NCBI GenBank assembly: GCA_022824685.1
Contig: JAJDZJ010000239.1
Coordinates: 1 to 46,273, forward strand
Source of the DNA: Caldilineaceae bacterium
GTDB taxonomy: Bacteria > Chloroflexota > Anaerolineae > Caldilineales > Caldilineaceae
DNA: 46,273 nucleotides
Direction: 5' to 3'
Shown here: one piece after another, positions 32,302-41,822 of the stretch
Layout: the number at the start of each line of letters is the position of its first letter
Position numbering within the stretch: position 1 is the first letter of the stretch
Notes under the pieces: generated by a model
Told to the model about the DNA's origin: nothing
The model's database searches: none
Seen by the model: only the letters and a program-made list of their open reading frames with translations
Made by a program: the position numbers and the translations under genes

Positions 32302-35184
32302 CTATGGCACGTATCGGCGTCTGACGACGAGATGGTGACAAGGTCGATTGCTGGCTTCGTCAACTCGATGAGGGACCAGAATCGGGGAGCCATTGGGATT
32401 CCCATTGGCGTCTGTTACCAGAAGAGTGAGCCTTTGAGGGGAGTCCTGCCCGTAAATTGGGAAGTCGAAGCGGCCGGTGTCGTCCGCGCCGCTTTTGGAG
32501 ACAGCCTGGTAGGTATTGTCCCAGGCGTCGATGAGCTTTACGCTAACGCCGGGGAGCGGCCTGCCCTGTTCGTCAACCGCAATCCCCATCACGTACTGGC
32601 CGGGACACTGGTCGTCGTGCCAAAGTCGATCCAGATGAAACTGAAAGGGCCCAGTGGCAAACGAACCGGTAACCTCTGTCAGTTGCCCGCTCGTGAATGT
32701 CTCCGGTGAAATCAGAGCGCCGGCATTCGCAATATCGATGCCGACTTCCAACCCGGTGTAATCTGACATCGCGACCATTTCGTCGCACCGACCAAGGTAG
32801 ACGGGAAACTGGGGGCCCATATTCCAAGCCAGGGCCCCGCTCCGGTCTCTGAGGACCCTTCCCTGGTCACTGTAAGGATCGGTTGGTTCCTCCGTCGACC
32901 AACAGTGTTGACAGGCGGGAGTGGACTCCGGGCGAAGCCCGAATGGATCGGGAAGCGCCAGTAAGGCGCGCCTGGCTCCTCCTTCGAATCCGCAGAAGCC
33001 CAGCAGGCGCGACACCTGGCCGGACTCGGTCTGCCGCTTCACATAGACAGGCGCCGAAGGGATATCTTCCACGCTGTCGGCCAAGGGCACGGTTCCTTCG
33101 CCTGACTCATCGCGGCCCTCTTCCTGATTCAGTTGAGACGCGCTGCCGGCGGCGGCCTCCAGCCAGCTTGCGCTGAAGAGTTCGCCGCCCACTCTTCGGC
33201 AGGTCAGGCCAGGCGGGCACACATCCAGCAGCTTCACGCTCTGAGGAATGGTGAAGGCCCAATCCTCTTCTTCGGATCCCGCCCCCAGAATCTCCGTAAA
33301 CGCCGGATCCTCGTGTACCGTGCGCATGAATCGATTCCAGACGGGAGCAGCGGCGCCCGCGCCCGTTGCGTTTCGCATGGGGCGGCCATCGGTGTTGCCC
33401 ACCCAGACGCCTGCCAGAAGATGGCGCGTGAACCCCATTGTCCAGGCGTCGCGGTTGTTGTCGGTCGTGCCGGTCTTGGCCGCAACCGGCCTGTTCAAGG
33501 TCAGATTGCTTCCGGCGCCGAACATGGGCACTCTCGCAGGGTCATCGCTGAGAATATCGGTCACGATGGCGGACGCCGCTTCTGAAATCGCGGTCACGGG
33601 GGCTGAGGCGCTATCTTCAAGCAGAGTTTGGCCCTGTCCATCCATAATGTTGAGAAGGTAACGCGGCGAGAGATAGCGCCCTCCGTTGGCCAGCGTATGA
33701 TAGGCGGAGGCCAGGTCGAGCAGCGTCACCTCACCGCCGCCTAACGTCAGGCTCAGTCCATACCAATCGGTACCTCGATGAAGGCTTTCGATGCCCATTT
33801 TCCGTGCGCTTTGCAACATTCGCTCGACGCCAACGGCGTCAAGTAGCTTTACGGCAGGGACGTTATAACTGTTTGCAAGAGCCGTTCGCGCCGTAACCGG
33901 ACCGTGAAACTCTCGATCATAGTTCAGCGGCTGGTACTCTTCAATCGTGCTGACCGTATAGGTGATCGGCGTATCCCAGATCACCGTCGCCGGGCTGATC
34001 AGATTGTCGTTCAACGCGGTCGCATAGAGCACCGGTTTGATCGCGCTGCCCGGCTGCCGCGGGCTGACAGCGACATTGACCTGCCCGTCTATCTCTTCGT
34101 CGCGGAAGTCGACGCTGCCCACCATGGCCAGAATCTCGGCGGTTCCCGGCTTGAGGGCGATGAGCGCGCCATTGTTCATATCGTAGCGAGGGCCAAGCGC
34201 GGCGACCTGCTCCGTTACTACCTGTTGGGCCGCCTCCTGGAGGGACAGGTCAAGCGTGGTAAAGATGTGGAGGCCTCCGCGCCGCACGAAGCCTTCCCCC
34301 AGCGAGTCATCCAGCTCGCCGACCACAAAGTCCACAAAATGGGGCGCACGGGGCGAGTGAATTTCCGGTGACCCGCCGAGTTCCAAGGGCTCGCCAAACG
34401 CCGCGTTTGCCTGGTCAAGGGTCAGGAATCCATGCCGCACCATCAGCGACAGGACAGTTCGTTGCCGTTCCTTGGCAGTCTCGAGATTCTCGAACAGGTC
34501 GAAACGCGCTGGAGCTTGAGGAATGCCGGCGATCAGGGTTGCCTCGGCCAAGCTCAAGTCCGCGGCGCGTTTACCAAAGTAGGTGCGCGCCGCGGCCTGG
34601 GGCCCGTAGGCGAGGCGGCCGTAGTTGAGGAGATTCAGGTAGAGCTCCAGCAACTCTTCCTTTGTGAAGGTTTGCGTCAACTCGGCGGCCAACCCGGCTT
34701 CAGTAATTTTGCGGTCGAAAGTCTGATCGTAACGATCCTCGGAACCCAGGAAGAGATTGCGGGCCAGCTGCATCGTGATCGTACTTGCTCCGGATACGAT
34801 TTCGCCCTGCTCGACATTTTGAAGCGCAGCGCCGGCGATCCTCACAGGATCGATGCCCGGGTTGGTGAAAAACGTCGCGTCTTCGGTTGCAATCGTGGCG
34901 TTGATCAGGTGCGGGGAAATCTGATCCAGAGGGACCCATTCACGACGCCCCTCCCCGATCAGTTCAGCAAGCAGCCTACCGTTACGGTCATATACAAACG
35001 TGGTTTTGAAGACCCTCGGCAGCGGCCCGGGCTGGTACAGCTGCAGATAGGCCTCGGCGACGTCGGAAAGTGAAATCGCGGGCCGCCTTCCCACGGACCC
35101 GTCGCGGGAACTGCATCCCGCCAGGATGAGTGCCCACAGAATTAGAAGAAGGGAGCAACGCGCACTCGGAGGCGTAGGAGGCAT
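32302..35184 (-). CDS. Class A penicillin-binding protein (transglycosylase/transpeptidase), lipoprotein-like
   Basis: A 960-residue bifunctional peptidoglycan synthase. The N-terminus has a lipoprotein-type signal (LLILWALILAGC, C24). The GT51 glycosyltransferase domain carries the catalytic glutamate E101 in ATEDATFF, then GASTITMQLARNLFL and KITEAGLAAEL. The transpeptidase motifs are SAIK (S380, K383), SYN (S439-N441) and KTGT (K570). About 330 further residues have several cysteines and a carboxypeptidase-regulatory-like beta domain near the end (GIAVDEQGRPLPGVSVKLID). It is a paralogue of the gene just upstream. A lipid-anchored class A PBP is unusual; an uncleaved membrane anchor is the alternative. 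Confidence 0.92.
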   Translation of the reverse strand: MPPTPPSARCSLLLILWALILAGCSSRDGSVGRRPAISLSDVAEAYLQLYQPGPLPRVFKTTFVYDRNGRLLAELIGEGRREWVPLDQISPHLINATIATEDATFFTNPGIDPVRIAGAALQNVEQGEIVSGASTITMQLARNLFLGSEDRYDQTFDRKITEAGLAAELTQTFTKEELLELYLNLLNYGRLAYGPQAAARTYFGKRAADLSLAEATLIAGIPQAPARFDLFENLETAKERQRTVLSLMVRHGFLTLDQANAAFGEPLELGGSPEIHSPRAPHFVDFVVGELDDSLGEGFVRRGGLHIFTTLDLSLQEAAQQVVTEQVAALGPRYDMNNGALIALKPGTAEILAMVGSVDFRDEEIDGQVNVAVSPRQPGSAIKPVLYATALNDNLISPATVIWDTPITYTVSTIEEYQPLNYDREFHGPVTARTALANSYNVPAVKLLDAVGVERMLQSARKMGIESLHRGTDWYGLSLTLGGGEVTLLDLASAYHTLANGGRYLSPRYLLNIMDGQGQTLLEDSASAPVTAISEAASAIVTDILSDDPARVPMFGAGSNLTLNRPVAAKTGTTDNNRDAWTMGFTRHLLAGVWVGNTDGRPMRNATGAGAAAPVWNRFMRTVHEDPAFTEILGAGSEEEDWAFTIPQSVKLLDVCPPGLTCRRVGGELFSASWLEAAAGSASQLNQEEGRDESGEGTVPLADSVEDIPSAPVYVKRQTESGQVSRLLGFCGFEGGARRALLALPDPFGLRPESTPACQHCWSTEEPTDPYSDQGRVLRDRSGALAWNMGPQFPVYLGRCDEMVAMSDYTGLEVGIDIANAGALISPETFTSGQLTEVTGSFATGPFQFHLDRLWHDDQCPGQYVMGIAVDEQGRPLPGVSVKLIDAWDNTYQAVSKSGADDTGRFDFPIYGQDSPQRLTLLVTDANGNPNGSPILVPHRVDEASNRPCHHLVVRRRYVP

Positions 35185-35427
35185 TTGACTTCAGTGACAG
35201 TTTCAATGTGCTTTGTCAGTGGGTTCTTTAGCGCCTGTCCCGCGGCTTAGACAAAGCAGGTTCGCCTTCGACCCAAGGAATCTATCCTGAGTAACGACAA
35301 GACCGCCTGCTTTGGTTCCACGCGTCTTGGGCGCGAAAGCGACGGGAATCCCATGTGCCTGCCTGGCGACATGGATTCCCCTCCTTCGCCTTGACGCTCC
35401 ATGCTTCTGCCGATCTGCCCGAACTGT

Positions 35428-38400
35428 CTACTCGTAGGGATTGTGATAAATGTCCAGGTTTTCGGGGATGTGCAGGAGGTCTCCGGGGCGGAGAATGTTG
35501 TATGGACGGACCGCGTTTGGATTGGCCGCCCGGAGGAGACTGATGGGAATGTCGTATTTGGAGGCGATAATGACCCAGGAATCACCCGACTGCACCTCAT
35601 GGATCATGCTCTCTTCATGGAGACGAATGGGGATGCCGCGAGGTAGAAGCAGACGCTCCCCATTCAATGCGCCGCGTACGTGCAGATTTGCGTTCCGCAG
35701 GATACTTTCGGGCAGGCCGTGGGCGCGCGCCAAACCGGCCCAACTGTCGCCCGCTCTCGCCGTGTAGTAGCGAAGTTCCGAGCAGGAACCGAGCGATACC
35801 TGAATCTCATTCTGCATGCTCCATGAGAGAAGCCGGAACTTCTCCAGTTCCGTTGCGGGGAAATACAACAGGTCTTCACGATAGACTGGCGGCGGCGTGT
35901 TGATCCCTGGATCGTCCTCATCAACCAATATCTCAGGCATGGGCCGCAGCGGCCTGCCGACTGTGGAGTAGCCGGGAGGGAAGGCCAGCCCGACCCAACT
36001 CGACAGCCTCAGCAGCGAACGGGTCTCTGGCTGGGTGGATGTCCTGCCTCCGTTCACCGCGCCGACAGTGTCGTCAACTACACAGTATGAGAGGTCCTCG
36101 AAATCACTCGAGCGGGCGAAGTGTGTTGGCAGTGTCCTTCCCGTAACGACTGTGCCGGCCAGCAGGCCGTTGCCCCGTGTCTTGCTCAGCCAGCTGGAGG
36201 TGAAGAACTCGCCGCCGGTACGACAGCGCACCGCCGGCGGGCAGTCGGGCAGCTGTACGACTGAATCTGGCGCCTCAAATGCCCAGAGGTTGGGATCATC
36301 GGGCGCGCCGATCAGTCTTCTCATGCCCTTGTCCGCAATCACGGCCTCCATGAAATTGTGCCAGAGCGGCGCCGCGCCGGCCGCGCCGCTGTTGCCCCAC
36401 ATTGGCGTTCCGTCACTGTTCCCGGTCCACACGCCCGCCACCAGGTAGCGGGTAAACCCAACAGTCCAGTTGTCCTTGAAATTGGTTGTCGTGCCCGTCT
36501 TGGCAGCCGCGGGCATGCTCAGATTCAGCCTGCTGTTCAGGCCGAACGCCGGTTTACGGGCCTCGTTGTCGCTCAGAATGTCGGTGACCTGAAAGGCCGC
36601 GCCTGGTGAGATAATCTGCTTTGATTTTACTGATGGCGGGGACCGATAACGGCCCAGATCATCAACCATGAACATGGCGAACTGGGGGGGCGCGTATTGA
36701 CCGCGGTTGGCAAAGGCGCGGAACGCGTTGGTCAGCTCCAGCAGCGAGATCTCGCCCGCGCCGAGTGACAGGCTCAATCCGTAGCTGTCCGGTTCTCGTG
36801 TCAGGCTTGTGATGCCGAACTCCTTGGCTTTTGAGACCAGGCGCTCGTTGCCCACTGATGCCAGCAGCTTTACGGCCGGCACATTGTAGCTGTTGGCCAG
36901 CGCGGTACGAACCGTTACAGGGCCATGGAACGTTCGATCATAGTTGCGCGGGCTATAGTAGTGCCCCATGCCGACAGCATAGGCAGTCGGCGTGTCCCAA
37001 ATGACGGTGGCAGGTGAAATGAGGTCCTCTGAGAGCGCTGTTGCGTAGAGTATCGGTTTGAATGAGCTGCCCGGCTGTCGCAGGCTGGTCGAAAGATTCA
37101 CCTGGCCTGCGTCTTCTTCGTTGAAGTCGACGCCGCCGACCATGGCCAGAATCTCGCCCGTCTGCGGCTGGATTGCCACGAGCGCGCCGTTAGACATCCT
37201 GTACGCTTCGCCGACCTTGTCAATCCAGGATTTGAGCTCCTGTTCAGCCAGCACCTGCATCGGCATGTCCAGCGAGGTAATGATGTGCATGCCGGAACGC
37301 CGCATTTTCCAGCGCCCTTCCTCGATGCCCAGGGCCTCTGCCATACGCCTCTCCAGCGCACGCTCCACATAGAGAACAAAGTGGGGCGCCAGATAGTCTT
37401 TCTTCTCCGAGCTTCCAATCAGGAGGATCTCTTCCTCGAAAATGGCATCCGCCCTTTCTTGCGACAGAAAGTCATGGCGCACCATCAGGTCGAGCACGAC
37501 ACGCTGACGCTGTTTGGCCGCTTCGAAGTTTCGGAACAGATCATAGGACGCCGGCTGCTGGGGAACGCCCGCCAGAATCGTTGCCTCCGCCCAGTTCAGG
37601 TCTATCGCGCTCTTGCCAAAGTAGACCTGGGCCGCGGCCTCAGGGCCGTAGGCCAGATGACCGTAGTTGACAAGATTGAGGTAAATCTCCAACAGCTCAT
37701 CTTTGTTGAAGAGGATCGTCAGATCATGCGCAAGACCGATCTCATGGATCTTTCGGTCTATCGTCTGCTCAAACCGTTCGTCAGGCCCGAGGAAGAGGTT
37801 GCGCGCCAACTGCATCGTTATCGTGCTCGCGCCGGAGGCGATAGACTGGGTCTGCACGTTTTGAAGCGCCGCGCCGACGATCCGGCGGCTGTCCACCCCG
37901 CGATTGGTAAAGAACGAAGCGTCTTCTGTTGCCACAGTGGCCGAGATCAGAGCCGGGGAAATCTGGTCGAGCGTGACCCAGGTCCTGCGCCCCTCTTCAA
38001 AAAACTCAGCCAGGAGGACGCCGTTTCGATCATAAACGCGGGTCGTCTCGAATAACTGTGGCAGTTTCCCTTCCGGTTGGTATTGCCGCAGATAATGTTC
38101 GACAACCGTTTTGATCGAACCTTCGGGTCGCGGCCCCAACCTCTCCGGGACAAGCTCGTCCAACGAGGGCGCCTCCATTTCGTCGAACCCGAAAGGCAAC
38201 CCCTCCAGACCCAGTTCCTGCTCTTGTGACTCATCTCCTGAACAGGCCGCGGCCAGCGCGAGAACGAACAACAGAACGATCGAGAGCGCCGCGCGCCGCG
38301 CGCGCGCATTCCGTCCGTTCTTGCGCCCTCCTTCTGTCATGCGGGGAAGGCCCTCTTCGCCAGTCGCTTCCGATTGTTTCGTCTTGGTTTCCCCTGTGAC

Positions 38401-38466
38401 GCAGTTTTTCCCTGTAAGTGGACTCCGGAAACTTCCGAACGTCATCTTGGTGTAATCATCTTTCAT
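35428..38466 (-). CDS. Class A penicillin-binding protein with C-terminal LysM modules
   Basis: A bifunctional peptidoglycan synthase of about 1012 residues. GT51 motifs: VATEDASFFTNRGVD with the catalytic E, and GASTITMQLARNLFLGP. Transpeptidase motifs: PGSSFKP (SxxK), ANSYNVPA (SxN) and AAKTGTTTNF (KTG). The last 130 residues hold two LysM-like modules (YYTARAGDSWAGLARAHGLP and IHEVQSGDSWVIIASKYDIP), which would hold the enzyme on glycan. The hydrophobic anchor LSIVLLFVLALAAAC looks like a lipobox. Starts are uncertain: 38466 follows AGGGG; 38340 gives a conventional signal peptide; 38484 is the longest. Compared with the next gene it shares the catalytic part but has a different C-terminus. 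Confidence 0.92.
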   Translation of the reverse strand: MKDDYTKMTFGSFRSPLTGKNCVTGETKTKQSEATGEEGLPRMTEGGRKNGRNARARRAALSIVLLFVLALAAACSGDESQEQELGLEGLPFGFDEMEAPSLDELVPERLGPRPEGSIKTVVEHYLRQYQPEGKLPQLFETTRVYDRNGVLLAEFFEEGRRTWVTLDQISPALISATVATEDASFFTNRGVDSRRIVGAALQNVQTQSIASGASTITMQLARNLFLGPDERFEQTIDRKIHEIGLAHDLTILFNKDELLEIYLNLVNYGHLAYGPEAAAQVYFGKSAIDLNWAEATILAGVPQQPASYDLFRNFEAAKQRQRVVLDLMVRHDFLSQERADAIFEEEILLIGSSEKKDYLAPHFVLYVERALERRMAEALGIEEGRWKMRRSGMHIITSLDMPMQVLAEQELKSWIDKVGEAYRMSNGALVAIQPQTGEILAMVGGVDFNEEDAGQVNLSTSLRQPGSSFKPILYATALSEDLISPATVIWDTPTAYAVGMGHYYSPRNYDRTFHGPVTVRTALANSYNVPAVKLLASVGNERLVSKAKEFGITSLTREPDSYGLSLSLGAGEISLLELTNAFRAFANRGQYAPPQFAMFMVDDLGRYRSPPSVKSKQIISPGAAFQVTDILSDNEARKPAFGLNSRLNLSMPAAAKTGTTTNFKDNWTVGFTRYLVAGVWTGNSDGTPMWGNSGAAGAAPLWHNFMEAVIADKGMRRLIGAPDDPNLWAFEAPDSVVQLPDCPPAVRCRTGGEFFTSSWLSKTRGNGLLAGTVVTGRTLPTHFARSSDFEDLSYCVVDDTVGAVNGGRTSTQPETRSLLRLSSWVGLAFPPGYSTVGRPLRPMPEILVDEDDPGINTPPPVYREDLLYFPATELEKFRLLSWSMQNEIQVSLGSCSELRYYTARAGDSWAGLARAHGLPESILRNANLHVRGALNGERLLLPRGIPIRLHEESMIHEVQSGDSWVIIASKYDIPISLLRAANPNAVRPYNILRPGDLLHIPENLDIYHNPYE

Positions 38467-38600
38467 TCTGCCCCTACCCTCCATGTCACCTCACTGCCGA
38501 GCACGCCTCGGCAGTGCCCTCCGGTCACCGGCTCTCTGCGACTTTGAGTCAGAAGGGAGTCCCCCCCCTCTCGCAGGTCTGTCGTCGCGAAGGGCCCTAC

Positions 38601-38635
38601 ATACAAAAATTGTATCACACATATTGCTTCCGCAA
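38601..38635 (-). promoter_or_regulatory. Extended -10 promoter with dyad before the PBP gene
   Basis: The minus strand has TGATACAAT (TGn plus TACAAT, -10 at 38609-38614) and a weak TTGCGG 15 bases upstream. The palindrome ATACAA-AAA-TTGTAT (38601-38615) overlaps the -10 box and could be an operator. It is about 140 bp before the probable start of the first PBP. Confidence 0.45.
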
Positions 38636-38713
38636 GCGCGAAGATTTTTCGCTGCGCAGCAGAATTGCGGAAAGGCCTTGTAGATTAGACTGCAACGGAT
38701 TCTGTTCGGAGTC

Positions 38714-38742
38714 AAACAAAAAAACCGCTCAGTTGAGCGGTT
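38714..38742 (-). terminator. Terminator of tRNA-Cys
   Basis: Minus strand: stem AACCGCTC/GAGCGGTT (38723-38742) with a four-base loop, followed by a run of eight T residues. It begins three bases after the tRNA 3' end. Confidence 0.88.
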
Positions 38743-38744
38743 AG

Positions 38745-38815
<71 letters not shown>

Positions 38816-38846
38816 GCAAAGACGTGCAGGAATCAGTGTGAAATCG

Positions 38847-38875
38847 ATGGTATCAGCACTGTTACACATTGTCAA
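38847..38875 (-). promoter_or_regulatory. Promoter of tRNA-Cys
   Basis: On the minus strand TTGACA (38870-38875) and TACCAT (38847-38852) are separated by 17 bases. The -10 box is 31 bases before the mature tRNA 5' end. Confidence 0.7.
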
Positions 38876-38945
38876 ATCTGACCGTTCAGGGTTATCCTCT
38901 GTTTGACTGCTCGAAAGCCCTTGTACGACATGAACGGGATGCCCC

Positions 38946-39299
38946 ATGACTTTGACTGACGAGATGCTCGTCTGCGAACGCTGCGGAGTCACTTTCCTCT
39001 GGACGATCGAGGACAGCAGAGCGAACGAGGAGAGGAACGAAAGACCCATCCATTGCATGGGTTGCTCCACCCTGCTGCCAGCCAGCGGTCGTGAAAGGGG
39101 ACTGGTCAAGTGGTACAGCTCGAGCAGAAGATACGGATTCATCTCACGGGCTGACGGACCGGACCTCTTTGCCCACCGTACCCGCTTTGAAGGCGTCTCC
39201 CGGCTGCAGCCAGGCGACCTGGTCGAATTCAGCGTTGAAGAGACCGACAGGGGCGCAGCGGCCGTTGATCTGCGCCTTCTCTCCCGCCGTGCCCAATGA
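38946..39299 (+). CDS. Zinc-ribbon cold-shock domain protein
   Basis: A 117-residue protein. Residues 1-42 hold a zinc ribbon with C10, C13, C37 and C40 (CERC and CMGC). Residues about 50-112 are a cold-shock domain: GLVKWYSSSRRYGFISRADG, then DLFAHRTRFEGV, LQPGDLVEFSVEETDRGAAA. The RNP1-like KWYSSSRRYGFI differs from the usual KWFN-KGYGFI. The protein probably binds single-stranded nucleic acid, as CspA does. The zinc ribbon plus CSD fusion suggests an RNA chaperone or translation-linked factor. It is a single gene, divergent from tRNA-Cys. Confidence 0.88.
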   Translation: MTLTDEMLVCERCGVTFLWTIEDSRANEERNERPIHCMGCSTLLPASGRERGLVKWYSSSRRYGFISRADGPDLFAHRTRFEGVSRLQPGDLVEFSVEETDRGAAAVDLRLLSRRAQ

Positions 39300-39487
39300 G
39301 AAACAGCCTTAGTCCCGTACCCAACCTCGTCTTGATCATCTGATAGGGTCCCGGCAGCGTCCCCAGTGGGAGCCCTCATCTGTGGGTACCCTTCAACGGC
39401 TAAACAGATGGCCAAGCGATGACGCCGGTCCCTTTTGGCGCGTCATCCTCTTGATCCCCTCCCGTTACATTGCCCTCAACTGGTTCA

Positions 39488-40606
39488 TCACCTTGAGAGC
39501 TCGGCGAACTGTTCGTCGTAGGCCCGTGCCGCGACCGGCCAGCTGTAGCGCTCAACCACTGTACGGCGGAGCGACGGCGGCGCCGGGCGCGGCTGGTTCA
39601 AGCGCATGCAGGCCATCTTGAAGAGCTCTTCGTCGTCACCATACAAGCAGGCAGCGTGCAGCTGTTCTGGAATCAGTTCAGGATAGCTGAGACGGTTGGG
39701 CAGCAGCGGAAATGCGCCAGCCTGCACCGCCTCCAAGATACTGATCCCGTAAAACTCGTGGTCAGCAGTACTGATGACCAGGTCGGCCTCCTGCAGCAGA
39801 GCAAGGTAGTCCTGCCTCGACGGCAGGTAGCCCCAGTGGACGATTCGATGCTTTAGGCGTGTCGCGGCCTCCTCAAACTCCGCCGGAAGCTTGCGAAAGT
39901 TCTCGCCGGCCACGGCCAGCCTGAAGTCGTGTCCGGTCCCATCCAGCCGGTAGAGCAAGGAAAAGAAACGGTCAGGCCGTTTATCGTACTCCCATCGTTG
40001 ATTCCACAGGATCAAAGGCGCGCCCGAAGGCTCCCGGCGCTTAGTTTGGGGAATCAGGTCAATGCCGACCGGCAGTACTATCGAACGCGCCTTCACCTGC
40101 TCGATCAGTCCCAGGTGATTGTAGTCCGGAAAGTGCTTCAGCAGGTTTGGAAGTTCCGCGAACCAGCTCCTGCGGTGAAAGCTGGAGTTGAATACGACGA
40201 GGTCCGCGCACAGCTGACTCAGCCAATTGATCATTGCGTAGGTGAGATCCGGCTTTTCTCCCGGCCGCCAGGGGTAGGTCAACTGGTTTTCGTGCATGTA
40301 CAGCACGGTCGGCGTACCGGCAGGCAGCGTTGCGCGCGCCAGGGCCAGCCATGCTGGGAGATTCATCATGTCTGTGGCCAGGACCAGATCGGGGGGCGAC
40401 GCGGCAGAGGCTACCTGGGCCCGCTCGGCCAGCTCTACCGCCCCGCCCTGCATCCGCCACTTCCAGAAGCGGCCGGCCATGGTCAAGAGACGGACCGAAT
40501 GGCGGCTATGAGCTTGATAGCCCTCAGCCCAGGCCAGATGGCTGCCAGTGTGATAGGGAGAAAGTAGCCAGATATTCAACGGTCTCTTTTCCTTGGGACT
40601 CTGCAT
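39488..40606 (-). CDS. tRNA-queuosine alpha-mannosyltransferase-like glycosyltransferase (DUF3524)
   Basis: A 372-residue GT-B fold protein. The N-terminal domain matches the DUF3524/GTDC1 pattern: [40 protein letters not shown], and [13 protein letters not shown]. The C-terminal half has [17 protein letters not shown] and [20 protein letters not shown], the E-x7-E nucleotide-sugar motif region. In eukaryotes this family attaches mannose to queuosine in tRNA-Asp. A similar role here is inference from family resemblance. The ribosome site is weak. Confidence 0.82.
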   Translation of the reverse strand: MQSPKEKRPLNIWLLSPYHTGSHLAWAEGYQAHSRHSVRLLTMAGRFWKWRMQGGAVELAERAQVASAASPPDLVLATDMMNLPAWLALARATLPAGTPTVLYMHENQLTYPWRPGEKPDLTYAMINWLSQLCADLVVFNSSFHRRSWFAELPNLLKHFPDYNHLGLIEQVKARSIVLPVGIDLIPQTKRREPSGAPLILWNQRWEYDKRPDRFFSLLYRLDGTGHDFRLAVAGENFRKLPAEFEEAATRLKHRIVHWGYLPSRQDYLALLQEADLVISTADHEFYGISILEAVQAGAFPLLPNRLSYPELIPEQLHAACLYGDDEELFKMACMRLNQPRPAPPSLRRTVVERYSWPVAARAYDEQFAELSR

Positions 40607-40907
40607 GGATTGCAGTCGGCGCGCTTTGGGCGGTAAGCCGAAACTTCAGTGTTCAGGGGTCATTGCGGTGCGGAAATGCGCCGCGGGGCGGGCAAAAGGG
40701 GGAACGACGAGGAGCGCGCATAGGGGGCAGGGCATGATGGGTTGAGCCTCTGCCTATCGTTGGGAAATTCCGCTAGATCCTGGAGCCCGCTACGCCTGAC
40801 CACCCCGAAGTTGGACTGCACGCACCGCAGAAGACACAGACCAGCGCCCATGGTCCCGCCAGGTCAGTTTCCAGACTTCAACCGCGTCCCCTGATCATAA
40901 TATCACT
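40607..40907. other. Gene-free stretch upstream of bifunctional nuclease gene
   Basis: No credible gene, tRNA or strong hairpin is seen between the divergent glycosyltransferase start and the promoter at 40908. Short open frames here have no protein-like character. Confidence 0.5.
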
Positions 40908-40935
40908 TTGCGCCAATTTCCGGCTATGCTATAAT
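40908..40935 (+). promoter_or_regulatory. Promoter of bifunctional nuclease gene
   Basis: TATAAT (40930-40935), preceded by TGC to form an extended -10, lies 16 bases after TTGCGC (40908-40913). The start codon at 41040 is about 100 bases downstream. Confidence 0.65.
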
Positions 40936-41039
40936 CCAAATCGGGCCGCTTGCTCGTCCTGAAAACTGCAAGCCGCCTTCACCGTTCGTGTGGAAGATTC
41001 CCTGAAGCCGTTACAGCATATCGAGTACAGGAGCAAGGA

Positions 41040-41558
41040 ATGATTGAGGTTGTAATCGATAGCGTGCGCGTCAGTCTCATGTCTCAGCACAGGATCGTGG
41101 TACTACGCGAAGAAGGCGGTGAGAGGTATCTCCCCATCTGGATTGGCCCCTTTGAAGCGGATGCCATTACGATACAGTTGCAGGGAATCGAGGTCGTAAG
41201 ACCAATGACGCATGACCTGCTCCGCCAGATTACCGAGGCGCTGGACGGCGAAATCACCCACGTCGTCATCAGCGACTTGCAGAACGAGACCTTCTTTGCC
41301 GAAATCGTGCTGGAGGCCAACGGTGAATCGCTCGAAATCGATAGCAGGCCAAGCGATGCCGTTGCTCTCGCCGTACGGGTAGACGTTCCCATCTATGTAG
41401 CCGACGAGGTGATGGAGAAGGCCGGCATGGAACCGGAAGAGGAGTTGGGCGTCGTGAGCCAGGGCAGCGACGGCGTCGAAGAGGAAGTGAGCGAGACCAG
41501 CGACGAGGACCTCGACGTCTTCCGCGACTTCATTGAAGGTCTTGACATCGACAATTAA
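41040..41558 (+). CDS. Bifunctional nuclease (BFN/DUF151) family protein
   Basis: A 172-residue protein. Residues 1-125 form the BFN domain: [60 protein letters not shown] and IYVADEV are family-specific. The plant founder is described as having RNase and DNase activity; the bacterial role is not settled. The C-terminal 45 residues are very acidic (EEELGVV to [13 protein letters not shown]). AGGAGCAAGGA lies directly before the ATG at 41040, favouring it over 40950. Confidence 0.9.
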   Translation: MIEVVIDSVRVSLMSQHRIVVLREEGGERYLPIWIGPFEADAITIQLQGIEVVRPMTHDLLRQITEALDGEITHVVISDLQNETFFAEIVLEANGESLEIDSRPSDAVALAVRVDVPIYVADEVMEKAGMEPEEELGVVSQGSDGVEEEVSETSDEDLDVFRDFIEGLDIDN

Positions 41559-41822
41559 GGAGGCCGGGTAGAGAGCCTTCGTCGACCGCGATTCGGTTTG
41601 CACGAAGGACGAGTACGGGGGCTGCGCATTCGCAACACAAGGATTCGAGACGGTGGCGGGGTCGCATCCAAGCGGTTCTCGCCGTTTTTTGCACTCTACA
41701 TTCTCTCTTCCTCTGTTTAGCCACCTTCCCGGTCAGTTCGGCCGTTTGAACGCCTGCACCAAGCCAGCGCGCGCCACAGGTCCCTCCGAAGCCAACGGAC
41801 TACAGTTTCCCAGTTGCCTGCC

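Noticed and set aside
34432..35073. 213-residue plus-strand frame
   Set aside because: Shadow of the PBP transglycosylase domain; a similar shadow exists at 37285-38055 over the paralogue.
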